Shown here in pieces: positions 35,036 to 47,454 of a stretch of 64,000 nucleotides of DNA. The notes beneath the pieces were generated by a model. It saw only the letters and a list, made by a program, of their open reading frames with translations, was not told the DNA's origin and ran no database searches. The position numbers were made by a program, and so were the translations under genes. Source of the stretch: Polyodon spathula (lineage: Eukaryota > Chordata > Actinopteri > Acipenseriformes > Polyodontidae); contig NC_054535.1 of NCBI RefSeq assembly GCF_017654505.1, positions 50,266,348 to 50,330,347 of the forward strand, written 5' to 3'. Numbering within the stretch: the stretch's first letter is position 1; each line of letters begins with the position of its first letter.

Positions 35036-37190
35036 CCTGTGTTCTTTTTTTCGCTGTGCAGTTCACTTTGATAACCTGGTCATTGTAATAATCTGGGCCA
35101 ATGTCAATTCCTTCAGACATCCCACCTATCAATGCACCAGAATACCTAATGGAGGACTGTGCACCTAAGTGGAAAGTACAGCAAGCCGTGAAAAATGCAA
35201 AGGCGTCATTATCTCTGGGGCCTAATGGAGTTCCGTACAGTGTACAAGAGTGCTTCTGGAGTTCTACGAATCCTGTGGAAATTGATGAAAGTGGCATGGG
35301 AAAAACAGGTTGTACCAAAAGCATGGCGCCGAGCAGGTGAAGTCTTTATACCAAAAGGAAAATATTCTACAAGCATCTGTCAGTTTCGCCCTATTTCCCT
35401 ATAAACATAGAGGGCAAGATTTTCTTCAGCATTATTGCTCAAAGACTGTCAATTTACCTATTAAAGAACTGCTTCATTGACACTTCAATACAAAAAGCAA
35501 GCATTCCAGGTTGCCCAGGATGCCTAGAACACATCAGTGTCATCTGGCAACAAATTCAATCAGCTAAAAAGGAGAAAAAGGAGCTCCATGTGACATTCCT
35601 AGATTTGACTAATGTATATGGTTTAGTGCTACTTAAACTTCTTTGAGCAGCATTTGATTTTTTCATAATACTGATGACAATAACAAATTTAGTGAAGGCC
35701 TACTTTGGAGATTGGCAGTTTAATTTTTCAACTTCTGAATTCAGCACTACATGGCAATGCCTTGAAGTTGGAATAATGGCAGGCTGCTCCATTTCTCCAC
35801 TGACTTTTACCATGGCAGTGGAAGTAATTATTAAGGCATCAAAATGGGTATTGGGTGGAGAGCGCTTGGCTTCTGGAATGCTATTACCACCAATTCAAGC
35901 ACACATGGATGACATGACAACCATGACTACAACAGTAGCCTGCACTAATCGGTTATTGGGCAAATTAACCAATAACATTGAATGGGCACAAATGCAATGC
36001 AAACCCACTAAATCAAGGAGCATCTCTATAATTAAGGTAAAGTAGTAGAAAAAATGTTCTACTGGTGAGACATTACCAACAGTGTCTGAGAAGCCAGTGA
36101 AAAGTCTTGGGAGATGGTACGACGGGGATCTAAAGGACACAGGTTGTGTGGGTGAAGTTATATAACAAGCAGTGGAAGGGTTAAAGAGCATAGACAGCAG
36201 CGCTTTAACGGGCAAACTAAAACTCTGGTGCTTTCAGTTTGGTCTACTGCCGAGGCTGCTGTTTCTTTGACAACAGTAGAGAAGCTGGAAACTTTAATCA
36301 GTTCTTACGTCAGAAAATGGTTGGGAGTTCTAAGCTGCCTCAGCAGAGTGGAACTTAATGGTAAAGGAATACTGCAGCTACCAATCTCTGCTCTAACCGA
36401 GGATTTTAAGTGTGCCAAGGTCTGACTGGAAAGTAGTCACGTGACAAATGCGTAAGGGAGACAGCATCTGTGTTGAAAACTGGAAGAATGTGGGCAGCAA
36501 AGAAAGTTGCAAAGGCTGCCCTTCGAATCGGTGATATTGTGGGGCAAGTTCAGGATGGAAGAGGGGGTCTAATCTCAGTTCAGCTCCTACATGGCACAAG
36601 GCAGCCCCTGTTTAATGGTGGAAGCTGGTAGTCAATGAGGTGCAAAAGCAGGAGAGGATGAGGTGCGTAAAGGCTGTTTCCCAGGCCAAGCTGGGAGAAT
36701 GGATGAGATGGGAAAGTGTCGAACAACACAGTATCGGCTGGCAAGACCTATGGATAGTGGAACAAAGCAGGATCAGTTTCCTCATCAGGTCAACATATGA
36801 TGTTCTTCCATCACCACAGAACCTAAACCTCTGGGTAGGAAAGAATCAGTCATGTCCTTTGTGTTCATCACCTGAAACATTAAGTCACATTTTAACAGGA
36901 TGTAAAGTGGGTCCTAGCCAAGGACAGTTTACTTAGAACCATGACCAGGTGCTGTGATGTTTGGCCTTAGCATTAGAAGACAAGCGTAACATGACCAATA
37001 AGTTGCATTACACAAAAAAGTCATTATTCCTCCATCCAGGAGAGCAACCGCCAACAAAAGGAGTTAAAACCAATCCTCGTCCAGGACAACTAGAAACTGC
37101 TAGAGACTGTAAAATGATGGCGGATGTTGGTCAACGGCTTATTTTTACATCTGCCACCACTAACCTTCAACAAGATACTGTCTTGTGATC
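35036..37190 (+). pseudogene. LINE remnant with RLE-type C terminus (R2/R4/NeSL-like)
   Basis: Broken + strand frames in reverse transcriptase order: ASLSLGPNGVPYSVQ and PKAWRRAGEVFIPKGK (fingers); FRPISL and GKIF; LEVGIMAGCSISPLTFTMA; and a catalytic HMDDMTT in place of the usual Y/AxDD. Then IEWAQMQCKPTKSRSISI and, near the C terminus, CPLCSSPETLSHILTGC, a C-x2-C-x7-H-x4-C finger typical of LINEs with a restriction-enzyme-like endonuclease. It is followed by TNPRPGQLETARDCKMMADVGQRLIF, similar to that endonuclease. At least five frame breaks are present. The exact clade is uncertain. Confidence 0.65.
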
Positions 37191-37646
37191 TGGATCAGGT
37201 CCTTTTAATGAGCACTAACTTAACAATTCTGGGATATATAATGAAAAGTGAGTTTCATTATATTCATTTCACATATATTTCATTTACAACAAAACCACCA
37301 TTTTGCGCCCATTCTGGTTCCCTGCAACCTGTATCTGCTGCCCAGTTTTCTTTCTGTACGACAGTGGAGCCAAGTGGACGTGTTTACACATACCTGCAAA
37401 ACAATTTGACTTAGATGTTTGTACAACAATGGGTTGAAGGTTAAACTATTACATACTGCTCTGTCCACCCAACCTACAGCAGTCAAAGTATTCACTTTTT
37501 GACAAGTCAATGGCAGATCCTTTTAAGAATTTAAGCATGCTTATTTAAACAGGAAAATAACTCAACACTGGGTGATAACCCAAGCAACCAATTTAAAAAG
37601 GAAAAATAAAGTTCTGAAGCACCATTATACTTGTGGGATAACAATT

Positions 37647-38968
37647 AAGAACATAAGAACATAAGAAAGTTTACAAACGAGAGGAGGCCATTCGACCCAT
37701 CTTGCTCGTTTGGTTGTTAGTAGCTCATTGATCCCAGAATCTCATCAAGCAGCTTCTTGAAGGATCCCAGGGTGTCAGCTCAACAACATTACTGGGGAGT
37801 TGATTCCAGACCCTCACAATTCTCTGTGTTAAAAAGTGCCTCCTATTTTTTGTTCTGAATGCCCCTTTGTCTAATCTCCATTTGTGACCCCTGGTCCTTG
37901 TTTCTTTTTTCAGGCTGAAAAAGTCCCATGGGTCGACACTGTCAATACCTTTTAGAATTTTGAATGCTTGAATTAGGTCGCCACGTAGTGTTCTTTGTTC
38001 AAGACTGAACAGATTCAATTCTTTTAGCCTGTCTGCATATGACATGCCTTTTAAGCCTGGAATAATTCTGGTCGCTCTTCTTTGCACTCTTTCTAGAGCA
38101 GCAATATCTTTTTTATAGCGAGGTGACCAGAACTGCACACAATATTCAAGATGAGGTCTTACTAGTGCATTGTACAGTTTTAACATTACTTCCCTTGATT
38201 TAAATTCAACACTTTTCACAATGTATCCGAGCATCTTGTTAGCCTTTTTTATAGCTTCCCCACATTGTCCAGATGAAGACATTTCTGAGTCAACAAAAAC
38301 TCCTAGATCTTTTTCATAGATTCCTTCTCCAATTTCAGTATCTCCCATATGATATTTATAATGTACATTTTTATTTCCTGCGTGCAGTACCTTACACTTT
38401 TCTCTATTAAATGTCATTTGCCATGTGTCTGCCCAGTTCTGAATCTTGTCTAGATCATTTTGAATGACCTTTGCTGCTGCAACAGTGTTTGCCACTCCTC
38501 CTATTTTTGTGTCGTCTGCAAATTTAACAAGTTTGCTTAATGATTTAGATTCTGGTATAGTAATGTAAATTAGGAATGGCAGAGGACCTAATACTGATCC
38601 CTGTGGTACACCACTGGTTACCACACTCCATTCTGAGGTTTTTCCTCTAATAAGTACTTTCTGTTTTCTACATGTTAACCACTCCCTAATCCATGTACAT
38701 GTGTTTCCTTGAATCCCAACTGCGTTCAGTTTGAGAATTAATCTTTTGTGCTGGACTTTGTCAAAAGCTTTCTGGAAATCTAAATAAACCATGTCGTATG
38801 CTTTGCAATTATCCATTATCGATGTTGCATCCTCAAAAAAATCAAGCAAGTTAGTTAGACACGATTTCCCTTTCCTAAAACCATGTTGACTGTTTCCCAG
38901 GACCCTGTTACCATATAGGTAATTTTCCATTTTGGATCTTATTATAGTTTCCATAAGTTTGCATATAA
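37647..38968 (-). mobile_element. CR1 LINE, 5'-truncated second copy
   Basis: Nearly identical to 3986-5306 of the near-full-length copy, including the (TTCTTATG)n tail. The 5' truncation lies at gcatataa (38961-38968), inside the reverse transcriptase. The frame stays open from [11 protein letters not shown] through the FADDTK core to the end of ORF2, but with a small internal inversion at 38539-38561 (see findings). 5' truncation is normal for LINE insertion. Confidence 0.92.
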
Positions 38969-39780
38969 CCCCTATGGTACAAAGACAACATTGGGCTGTC
39001 CAAGAGCCCTTATTGCAAACATCCTTTAACAAGGTCTGCTTAAATAATTGATAAATTACAGCTGTACTTTTGGAAACTGCTTCTTACCACCACTGCTGGA
39101 ATGTGGACAAGAGCAATGCAGCAGCAGCACTGGTTCTTCACATCACTGTGCCCAAGGAAGAGGAAGGAATTTGGCACCATTATTCATTTCCCCAAAACAA
39201 ATGAATATCCCTGCTTTCAAAAAACTTTTTTTTTAGACTTTTCCTCACTTAATTTTTTACACTTCTTCCTGCTTTCTGTAACTCTTCAATGTACCTAAAA
39301 TTAAATCAGAAAAGATTACCTATTAGCTGTTTTTAAATCTACAGTGTAGTATCACTCCAAACATTCATGTGAATAATAAGCTCTGACATGATTTGCCTAA
39401 ATTAATTGTGAAAGTAACAATAATAAATATAAAAAAGAAAATGCCAAATTTCAAGGTACGTTGTTCAAGTAAATGCCAATACATTATGTATTGTTATTTG
39501 TATTTATTTTAATCAAGCAACAGTCAACATAATTAAAAAATACATATTAAAAAGGAAAGGAAAAATAGAACTTACTGTAGAATTTGATTTAATATTTACA
39601 GAAAATGCCACAGAAACTTATGAAAACTGTAAACTGTAAAAAATGTAAGTGTTCGAAATCGACGTTGCAAGCAACTTTATAAAAATGTTTTATTTATTTA
39701 TATGCTAAAGGCACTTGCTCATTCTCGGAATGAGTAGTTAATGAGAAATGGCGCTATATATTACACTGCAGATGCAGCGC
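38969..39780. other. AT-rich intergenic DNA
   Basis: No feature recognised. Confidence 0.4.
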
Positions 39781-39789
39781 ATGTTCACG

Positions 39790-40045
39790 TGCACTGCACA
39801 CACAAAATAATTAGAATGCATATTAACACCTGTAAGGCAGTGTGATAACTAACACGTGTGAGGCTGTGTGTTAGCTCCAATATAAGAGGGAAGGCGTGTG
39901 TGCGCTTTCGGGGGTTGTTGTTGGTGTTCTGTGTTCTGAGGTCTGTTTGTAACTGCCTGAATAAACAACGTTTGATTTTGTACGGTTCTCCTTGTCTGGG
40001 CTCACTTATTTCCAGACCCAAAATACATAACAAATGGCGCCATGG
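39790..40045 (+). mobile_element. LTR fragment with primer-site-like sequence
   Basis: TATA-like caatataagagg near 39879 and poly(A) signal tgaataaacaacg near 39957 precede an LTR-like 3' end (acataaca). TGGCGCCATGG follows at 40034, in the position of a primer-binding site. No internal coding region follows. Confidence 0.5.
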
Positions 40046-43000
40046 GAAAGTATGTATACTCAGAATCTTGGAAGACTAAAAATAGGCGTGAAGACTGCTT
40101 GGTTCCATTAATATTTTTAGAAGCTTAAAATATGTCTTGTTTGTGTTTTTTTTTTGCATAAAATGCAAAGGAAAAAAAGGAATACGTGAAGAAATAGGAA
40201 ACAAAATACATATTATGGCTTACCATTTCTGTATTCAAATTTACTACCAATTAATAATGTTTTTTTTTATCATCTGTAATTAAGAAATTGCTTTACATTT
40301 TTTTCTTCTATCTCACTTGGTATTATGGTATCTATATAGTGTGACATTGTTTGTTTTTGTGCATGAAATATAATTTCTCTCTTTCATTGATTTCTGGTCC
40401 TGTCATTAACCACTTTTTTCTGTGTGTAATTATTGCAAAACCAAACAGAGTTTGCTTAAATATATGGACTTTACTTGCTTTGAAATTTATTATGTGCCAA
40501 GACAAGTTTGTGGTTTTAAAATTCTTAAATAAATACATCATTTTGTAATTGCCACATAAGTAACTTTTACTTGCTTATTAAATCTCGAAGCCTAAAATCA
40601 TAAAAAAAATAACACAATTATATACTTATTTGGAATTTTGTGTCCTCATTAAGGCACATATTTAGGCCCAAGATATGCAGGATTTAACCACTGCAAAACC
40701 CTGAAATTCCTTTTTGGTTGGGGGTGTTGCCACTTCCACCTGTGCTGGGGGAGGACCCACATACCCCCCTGTCTTCTATTTAGTATTTCTAGCTTCCTGC
40801 TTTAAATGAAAATGTATGTATGTATATGTGTATATCTGCAGCACCTTGTTTATTAACAAAACACAAAAATAAATAAAAAGGTTGAACAAAAAAACACTGC
40901 TCACAGAGCAAATAAAACAAATAAACAAAAACAGGTCTGGCACACAAAATCCAAACTAAACAAATGTGGTGCTGGAGCTTCCAGCACTCATAGCAGTTGT
41001 TTTGTTTTACTTTTGTTTTGTTTTCTTTACCTCCTCTCGCTCTCCTTCTCTACTACTAGACACTCCACCACAAGATAACAATAACAAAGAATCGCTCCTT
41101 TTAACTAAGATAAAATACAAACAACAGTTTTAAAATAAACAATCCCATCACCGATAAATACCAAACAATATATTTATTTACAGGCTTTTATTATGTGCAG
41201 GGCTTCCTTCGCCCTGCCACACATATCCTGAAGTTTTTGTTTTTTTTTTATCAATTTTGCTTTGCCACATGGTCGCTGAACAAGCCAAAAAACAGAATGA
41301 TTTTTGACAACCTATATTCACAACAGAGATTTGCCTGTAACATAAAAGTATTTTAGTTTCAGAGGCAGTTACACAGCACATGCTTCTTATTAAGACAAAA
41401 GAGGAGACTTCACTGCATGGCATCCCGTGTGTACAGATCGGGATGTTAACAGTGTGTGTATGTTGTAACAAAAATCCTTAATGCTATAGAATGAGCCTTC
41501 AGTTGATTCAGGGCCAAACTCTATATTTATTACACTGAAAATGATCAAAGACAATCTGCCAATTGTTAACTAACAATTAACAGATCACTGTGGGCCACGA
41601 CCTACACTGCTAAAACTAGTTTAAAAGAAATCTCAGGGTGGAACTATTCTGGCTCTGTTTATTCGCTTCTCTCTCTGCTTCACAACAACATCAAACATTC
41701 CCCTGTCACTGGTCTTTAGTCCTGCTCCATAGGCCAATCACCAGCAGCTCCTGTGGTCTGTGCCTGCCTCCCATAGGCTGTTTGACCGATGTGAAACACA
41801 GCCCCTCCTACTCCAATCGTTTCTGCACTTCACAGACCTCACGTAGGTTACAATATATATATATATTTTTTTGCTTTTTTTATTTGGGGTCCAGGCACCA
41901 GGTTTGTTATAGTTGAAGGTTTGTTATAAGGACGGGCATTATAGCAAGAGTGTACTGTATATAATGTATTTGGTGGGCCATAGAATTTTTATAGTGGGGG
42001 CCCTGAGAAGCAAAAAGGTTGAAAATCCTGCAGTACTGCATGTAGGAAGGTAACTGGGGTCAGGTGGGGCCCTATTACTGTACCTGTACACAGAAAGTGA
42101 ATTATAGTGTTGTGGTAGGAGAAATTGATTTTCATTTGGGTCAAAGTCAAAATATAGGTTGGAAAAAAAGATCAATTGCAGGTACAGGTTGTTGAAACAT
42201 TTTGAAAAAATACAGTTTTTTAAAGTCATCGTCATTACTCCTTTCCCCCAAAATATTATATCTTGTGGCATGTACAAGTTACAATAAATGGATGACGCCA
42301 GGAAAATTGAGTGATTGTTATTGATGTTCATTATTTCCGGGTTACTCTTTCATATGGATACACAAATACAGCGTTATAATTACTTGTGTGCTGTTTAATG
42401 TCCGGACATAAAAAAGTAAGCTTACTAAATATTACATACAGTAGAAAAAATACTTTTACTATTTATTTAAGACTGACATTTAATATTTTTTTTTATATTT
42501 GGTTTGACCCAAGATACTAAAATGTTTTATTTCCCAGATATAATCCTCCTTCTACAAATCAATGAGAGTAAACAATGCTAGCTTCAAGGTTTGCTTTGAT
42601 CTTAGTCTGGGAAAGAAAACAAATTTTTAAACCTCTTAGGGTGTAATCGCAGGGAGCAAGAAGCTATGCTGACAGAGAAGCTTGTTATTTAGGAGCTGCC
42701 ACTCAAAACACATCCCCCAACTACAGCTGTCACTCAGATCATAGCTGCCCTTGCCAATGAAAGAGTGTTCTTCTATCAGGAACCTAATTATCCAAGACGT
42801 CAATCATCTGACAGTAATATGAAATGCATATAGACACTTTGTTCCATGATGTAAGTATTTCCAGATTCCTACCATTAGTAAGTGTAAGGCAAGGCACTAG
42901 GCCTTTACTTGTAGTTTAGGTGACTGTTCCAAGTTCAACAATGCCACAAGCTGCTGTGCACTTGCACTGCATACATCACCTGCAGCTCACTGTGTTTGTG

Positions 43001-43500
43001 CCAAGTTCTTTAAAAGGATGCATGTTGTGTGGGGTGATTTTGTTGCACACATGAATTGAATTATTCAACTCGTGAACTCAGGGTTAGCTATTTTACAGAA
43101 CATACTTTGACCTTCCCAGCAATCTTTTGCTAACCAAAGAAATGTCTGTAAAAAACATTTTTTTTTTTGTACAAATGCCAACATCAATATATACAACTTT
43201 AAGAATCCCATTGCTATTGTATCATGCTGCTTGTACATTTCCAGACAAGCTCTTCTATCATTTAATATTAAAACAGTTATGAGCTGCTGTTTCACAGATA
43301 TCAGTTTACTATATGGTACTATATAAAGGTTGTATTATCTAATTGAGATTTGGCTCAGTTATAGTGAGTGCTTTATTTTACAATGCTGTCTATCCCTTTA
43401 TACAGTCAACATGCACTCATTGCCTTTCAGAAATGCACACAAGCCCAGCAGTTGCAATTTGTTTTCAAACATATGATATGTCTATACTAACACTGATAGG
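40046..43500. other. Intergenic DNA with no defined element
   Basis: Mostly AT-rich. The segment 40820-41170 has low-complexity A-rich sequence with LTR-like composition, but I could not delimit an element. No coding region is supported. Confidence 0.35.
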
Positions 43501-43503
43501 TGA

Positions 43504-43513
43504 TAATAATATA

Positions 43514-43588
<75 letters not shown>
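43504..43588. repeat. (TAA)n microsatellite
   Basis: A trinucleotide array that abuts the left terminal repeat of the CACTA-like element; its last TAA is also the left target-site copy. Confidence 0.97.
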
Positions 43589-43590
<2 letters not shown>

Positions 43591-43738
43591 CCATGTAACA
43601 ATTTTTTTTTTTTTTGGTTCCTGGGTAGTAAGTGTTATTTCCTAATTGCTTATGCCTCAAAAGTATAGAAAATGGCTATTATTCCCCACAAACTTTGCTT
43701 TTGTAACCAGGATAGTGATATTTTGAAATTTACCTATT

Positions 43739-43863
43739 TTCCAGAACATTCCAGATAGATTCAGTGCTGAATAAACTTGGAGTAACTTCTAGAACTTTCT
43801 AGAACTTTCCAGTAATATAAATAGTAGTATAAATAAAGGGGCCTTAAGCCCACCAGTTCAGTC
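43739..43863 (+). promoter_or_regulatory. Heat-shock-type promoter: two HSE clusters, TATA box, initiator
   Basis: HSE 1 at 43739-43756 has TTC/GAA/TTC pentamers in strict 5-bp register with an imperfect fourth. HSE 2 at 43787-43809 has five perfect alternating units (TTC 43787, GAA 43792, TTC 43797, GAA 43802, TTC 43807). TATAAATA occurs at 43816 and 43828, and an initiator TCAGTC at 43858-43863. The second TATA lies 32 bases before the initiator A. This is the layout of an HSF-driven core promoter. Activity is inference. Confidence 0.7.
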
Positions 43864-43926
43864 TAGTTCCAGCTGCCTAAATGGATACATATCTGCATTT
43901 TTCTGAGATGGCATCAAGAGGCTGCA

Positions 43927-44658
43927 ATGGTGGCATTCCTGATGGGTCTCCAAGGCGGTTTTACCAAGTTTCCCTGCTATCTTTGCCTTTGGGACAGCAG
44001 GGACACCAAGGCGCATTACCACAGGCGGGACTGGCCACAGCGGACCGAGCTCTCTGTGGGGAGGAACAACGTCAAGTGGGAGCCACTGGTGGACCCCCGG
44101 AAGGTGCTGATGCCACCACTGCACATCAAATTGGGCCTTATGAAACAATTTGTCAGAGCTCTAGATATGGAGTCGGCAGCCTTCAAGTACCTTCAAGACT
44201 TCTTCCCTAAGCTGTCTGAGGCAAAGGTCAAAGCAGGTGTCTTCGTCGGACCACAGATAAAGAAGATCCTGGAGTGCAATGAATTCCCCAAGAAGTTCAC
44301 TAGTAAGGAGAAAGCGGCTTGGAACAGCTTTGTCGCAGTGGTTCGGGGCTTCCTGGGCAATCACAAGGCCGAAAACTATGTGGAGCTGGTTGAGACTCTG
44401 GTGAAGAACTACGGCACAATGGGCTGTAGGATGTCCCTCAAAGTCTATATCCTTGATGCTCATCTTAATAAATTCAAGGAGAATATGGGAGCGTACTCGG
44501 AGGAGCAAGGCGAGCGCTTCCACCAGGATATACTGGACTTTGAATGCCGCTACCAAGAACAGTATAACGAGAACATGATGGGAGACTACATTTGGGGGTT
44601 GATTCGTGAAAGTGATTTACAGTATAATCATAAATCCCGAAAAACTACTCACTTCTAA
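43927..44658 (+). pseudogene. CACTA-like transposase, C-terminal 243 residues
   Basis: An intact open frame of 243 residues. It reads GGFTKFPCYLCLWDSRDTKA with a CxxC and a following His (zinc-binding candidate). It then reads KWEPLVDPRKVLMPPLHIKL, a helical middle (FFPKLSEAKVKAGVF, AAWNSFVAVVRGFLGNHKAE) and a tail with YSEEQGERFHQDIL and ESDLQYNHKSRK before TAA. The same protein is widespread in fish and arthropod genomes as a transposon gene. The first Met codon falls at a deletion junction, so the natural N terminus is missing and the protein is presumably inactive. I cannot assign the catalytic acids with confidence. Confidence 0.65.
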
Positions 44659-44910
44659 ATCTTTTGTAGTCATTTTTGTATTACTTTAGTATAAATACAT
44701 GTTAATTTGGATTCATGTGTTGTTTTTTTCTGACTTTATGTAAACGAAAAGACAGTTTTCTCATTGGAAATAGGTAAATTTCAAAATATCACTGTCCTGG
44801 TCACAAAAGCAAAGTTTGTGGGGAATAATAGCCATTTTCTCTACTTTTGAGGCATAAGCAATTAGGAAATAACACTTACTACCCAGGAACAAAAATTGTG
44901 TTACATAGTG

Positions 44911-45227
44911 TAAGAATATTTTGCCATTTACCAACACAAACCTTTTTCTTCTACATAGTATTTCTGAAATATTTTCTATGTTCATTTTAATTGTCCCAAT
45001 TGTATCAAGATAATTAAAATTAATTGAAAAACTAAAAATCGCCATTGGTTGTGTCTAGTCTTTGGCTAATCTTGTAACCCCAAGGGCTTAAAACACTTCC
45101 TAAGAAGCGCCAATAGAGAACATTTGGTAACATTGTACAGATTACAGTACACAAATAGCCATGTAAATACTGTGCCATTTTATGGTAATAATCCAGTAAT
45201 AATCCAGTTTTACTGTGTAAATACCAT
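44911..45227. other. Intergenic DNA
   Basis: No feature recognised. Confidence 0.4.
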
Positions 45228-45470
45228 TTGTTTTCGGTTCTTTGATTGTAACTACTGTTGGAATGGACTGGAATACTGTAACTGAATAACTATTTGTTTA
45301 TTTGCTGCCTGTTTCTCATTGCAATCAGTAACTGCATTAATGAGGACACCACTTTAAGATGACAAGTAACAGCAAATTGTTAAAATTGTAATTATAGCAG
45401 GAAACAAGACCTTTTCCATTTGACTACCTACTTAGTCCAACAGTAGTTACAATGAAAGAACGGAAAACAA
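45228..45470. mobile_element. Small MITE with 35-bp inverted ends
   Basis: 45228-45262 and 45436-45470 are inverted repeats with 33 of 35 matches (core gtaactactgttgga / tccaacagtagttac). The 173-bp interior is non-coding. Target duplication and superfamily are unclear. Confidence 0.55.
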
Positions 45471-45675
45471 TCAGCATTTAGTGTTCAATTCAGTGTTCAG
45501 CCATTTTCTCTTGTAAAAAGTGCAGGGAGAAAGGTGTTCCTTTGAAAAGGGGTTGGACTGACAGTGATGTGAACCAATCACATGACAGACAGACTATTGA
45601 CTATTGGTGTAAGGATGTCAGGGCAATAGTTCAATCTATTTTATCTCCTATGATGAGTTTTTAACCAATCACAGG

Positions 45676-46175
45676 NNNNNNNNNNNNNNNNNNNNNNNNN
45701 NNNNNNNNNNNNNNNNNNNNNNNNNNNNNNNNNNNNNNNNNNNNNNNNNNNNNNNNNNNNNNNNNNNNNNNNNNNNNNNNNNNNNNNNNNNNNNNNNNNN
45801 NNNNNNNNNNNNNNNNNNNNNNNNNNNNNNNNNNNNNNNNNNNNNNNNNNNNNNNNNNNNNNNNNNNNNNNNNNNNNNNNNNNNNNNNNNNNNNNNNNNN
45901 NNNNNNNNNNNNNNNNNNNNNNNNNNNNNNNNNNNNNNNNNNNNNNNNNNNNNNNNNNNNNNNNNNNNNNNNNNNNNNNNNNNNNNNNNNNNNNNNNNNN
46001 NNNNNNNNNNNNNNNNNNNNNNNNNNNNNNNNNNNNNNNNNNNNNNNNNNNNNNNNNNNNNNNNNNNNNNNNNNNNNNNNNNNNNNNNNNNNNNNNNNNN
46101 NNNNNNNNNNNNNNNNNNNNNNNNNNNNNNNNNNNNNNNNNNNNNNNNNNNNNNNNNNNNNNNNNNNNNNNNNNN
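45676..46175. other. Assembly gap (500 N)
   Basis: Exactly 500 unknown bases, probably a placeholder length. Any protein read across it is meaningless. Confidence 0.99.
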
Positions 46176-46851
46176 AACTTCACAAGCATTATCCTTGACA
46201 CTGTAGCAATACAACTGACTTTTAAGAAATTGTTGTTAAACTGAAATGGCTGTGTGATGCATTTCTTCTTGAAACCTCCCAAAATGTACTTCTTTGGCAC
46301 AGTTGAAGTAATTGATCTGACACTTGGCAGATATTATCATCATCCAAACCTGCTTGCAAAGCAGAAGTTGCTGTGATACAATTCAATAGTAAAATGGCTG
46401 CAGCAAATTTTTTCAAAACACACCCTTAACAGCAGACTGCTTTTATTTAAAAAGTCTGACCAACAGACTCCAAACTTGGTAGTAATCATTCCGGTGACAA
46501 TGGAATACAAATATATTAAAATGGTTATGTTTCATAAAACAATATGACTGCCACTCCTACATTTTCTGCTTATATTTAAAGCTGTTTCAGTTTAAAAAAG
46601 GTTCACTTGAGATACTCCAAAAGTAGAAACCATCATGCCTGTGTCGGTAAAATTTTAATTTTAAAAAATGGCATTTGTAAGTTAAACAAGATGGCCACCT
46701 GATTAATTTTTGGAAAAAAAACTTTCTAAATCATCTTCTGTGGAACTGTTGAAGTTGCTGATTTTAAACTTGGAATATTGAGAACTAAACACGCTTAGAC
46801 GGGTCCTGATAGTGGGGCTTGGGAGCCGTAAAACTGCCTGGCAGTTCCAGT
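46176..46851. other. Unclassified repeat-like intergenic DNA
   Basis: Contains repeated phrases (ccaaacttggtagtaatcatt; aacaagatggccacct) of a kind seen in dispersed vertebrate repeats. No coding region supported. Confidence 0.3.
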
Positions 46852-46868
46852 TATTATTATTATTATTA

Positions 46869-46911
<43 letters not shown>
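46852..46911. repeat. (TTA)n microsatellite
   Basis: About 19 trinucleotide units with one interruption. Confidence 0.97.
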
Positions 46912-46912
<1 letters not shown>

Positions 46913-47454
46913 GCCAAAAGTTTGTCACAGTTATGAAAACGCATACTTAGGTAGATGCCTGTGGGCATAGTACCAGACTGATGGTCCTTTGGTGAAAAAC
47001 AATTTAAGATGGAGATCTGACAATGTCAGTATATAGCGCATGAATGGCCTATAAAAAGAAAATGTTGAAACAATCAATTGGACAGTTGGTTTGCCTGCCG
47101 CATTGGATTTGCGTAAAATATTCAAAGATCTTCTTGTCTGAAACCACAATGTTGATCGACACCAAAATTGTCACATTTGCTCAGGACAAGGTCCTTTCTA
47201 AGTTTTGTAAAATCCCTGCTTTTTCATTTAGAAACATGGATGCGTGAGCAAAACAACAATTTCACAAGTGCTATATTTACATATATTAAAGTATAAATCC
47301 ATACTGCAATACACTAGAGACATGAAACTGAGTATGATAGTAGAAGGTAATGTGAAGTACTCTCAATTTCAAAATGCCGTGTTTTGGTCACATGGTTTTG
47401 TGGCCATATTGATAATTGAAAAATGATTTTATGTCCTTGTGGCAGAGGAAAGCT

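Larger units (their letters stand above)
43589..44910 (+). mobile_element. CACTA/EnSpm-like DNA transposon, internally deleted
   Basis: The left 154 bases (43589-43742) and right 145 bases (44766-44910) are long, nearly perfect inverted repeats. The right end, in complement, starts CACTATGTAACAC and the left end CACCATGTAACA. A 3-bp TAA flanks both sides. CACTA termini with 3-bp duplications define EnSpm/CACTA transposons. Inside are a promoter region and the C-terminal half of a transposase-like protein. An internal deletion removed the N-terminal coding part. Confidence 0.8.

Noticed and set aside
45641..46300. Long open frames across 45676-46175
   Set aside because: They are mostly N and contain no real sequence.
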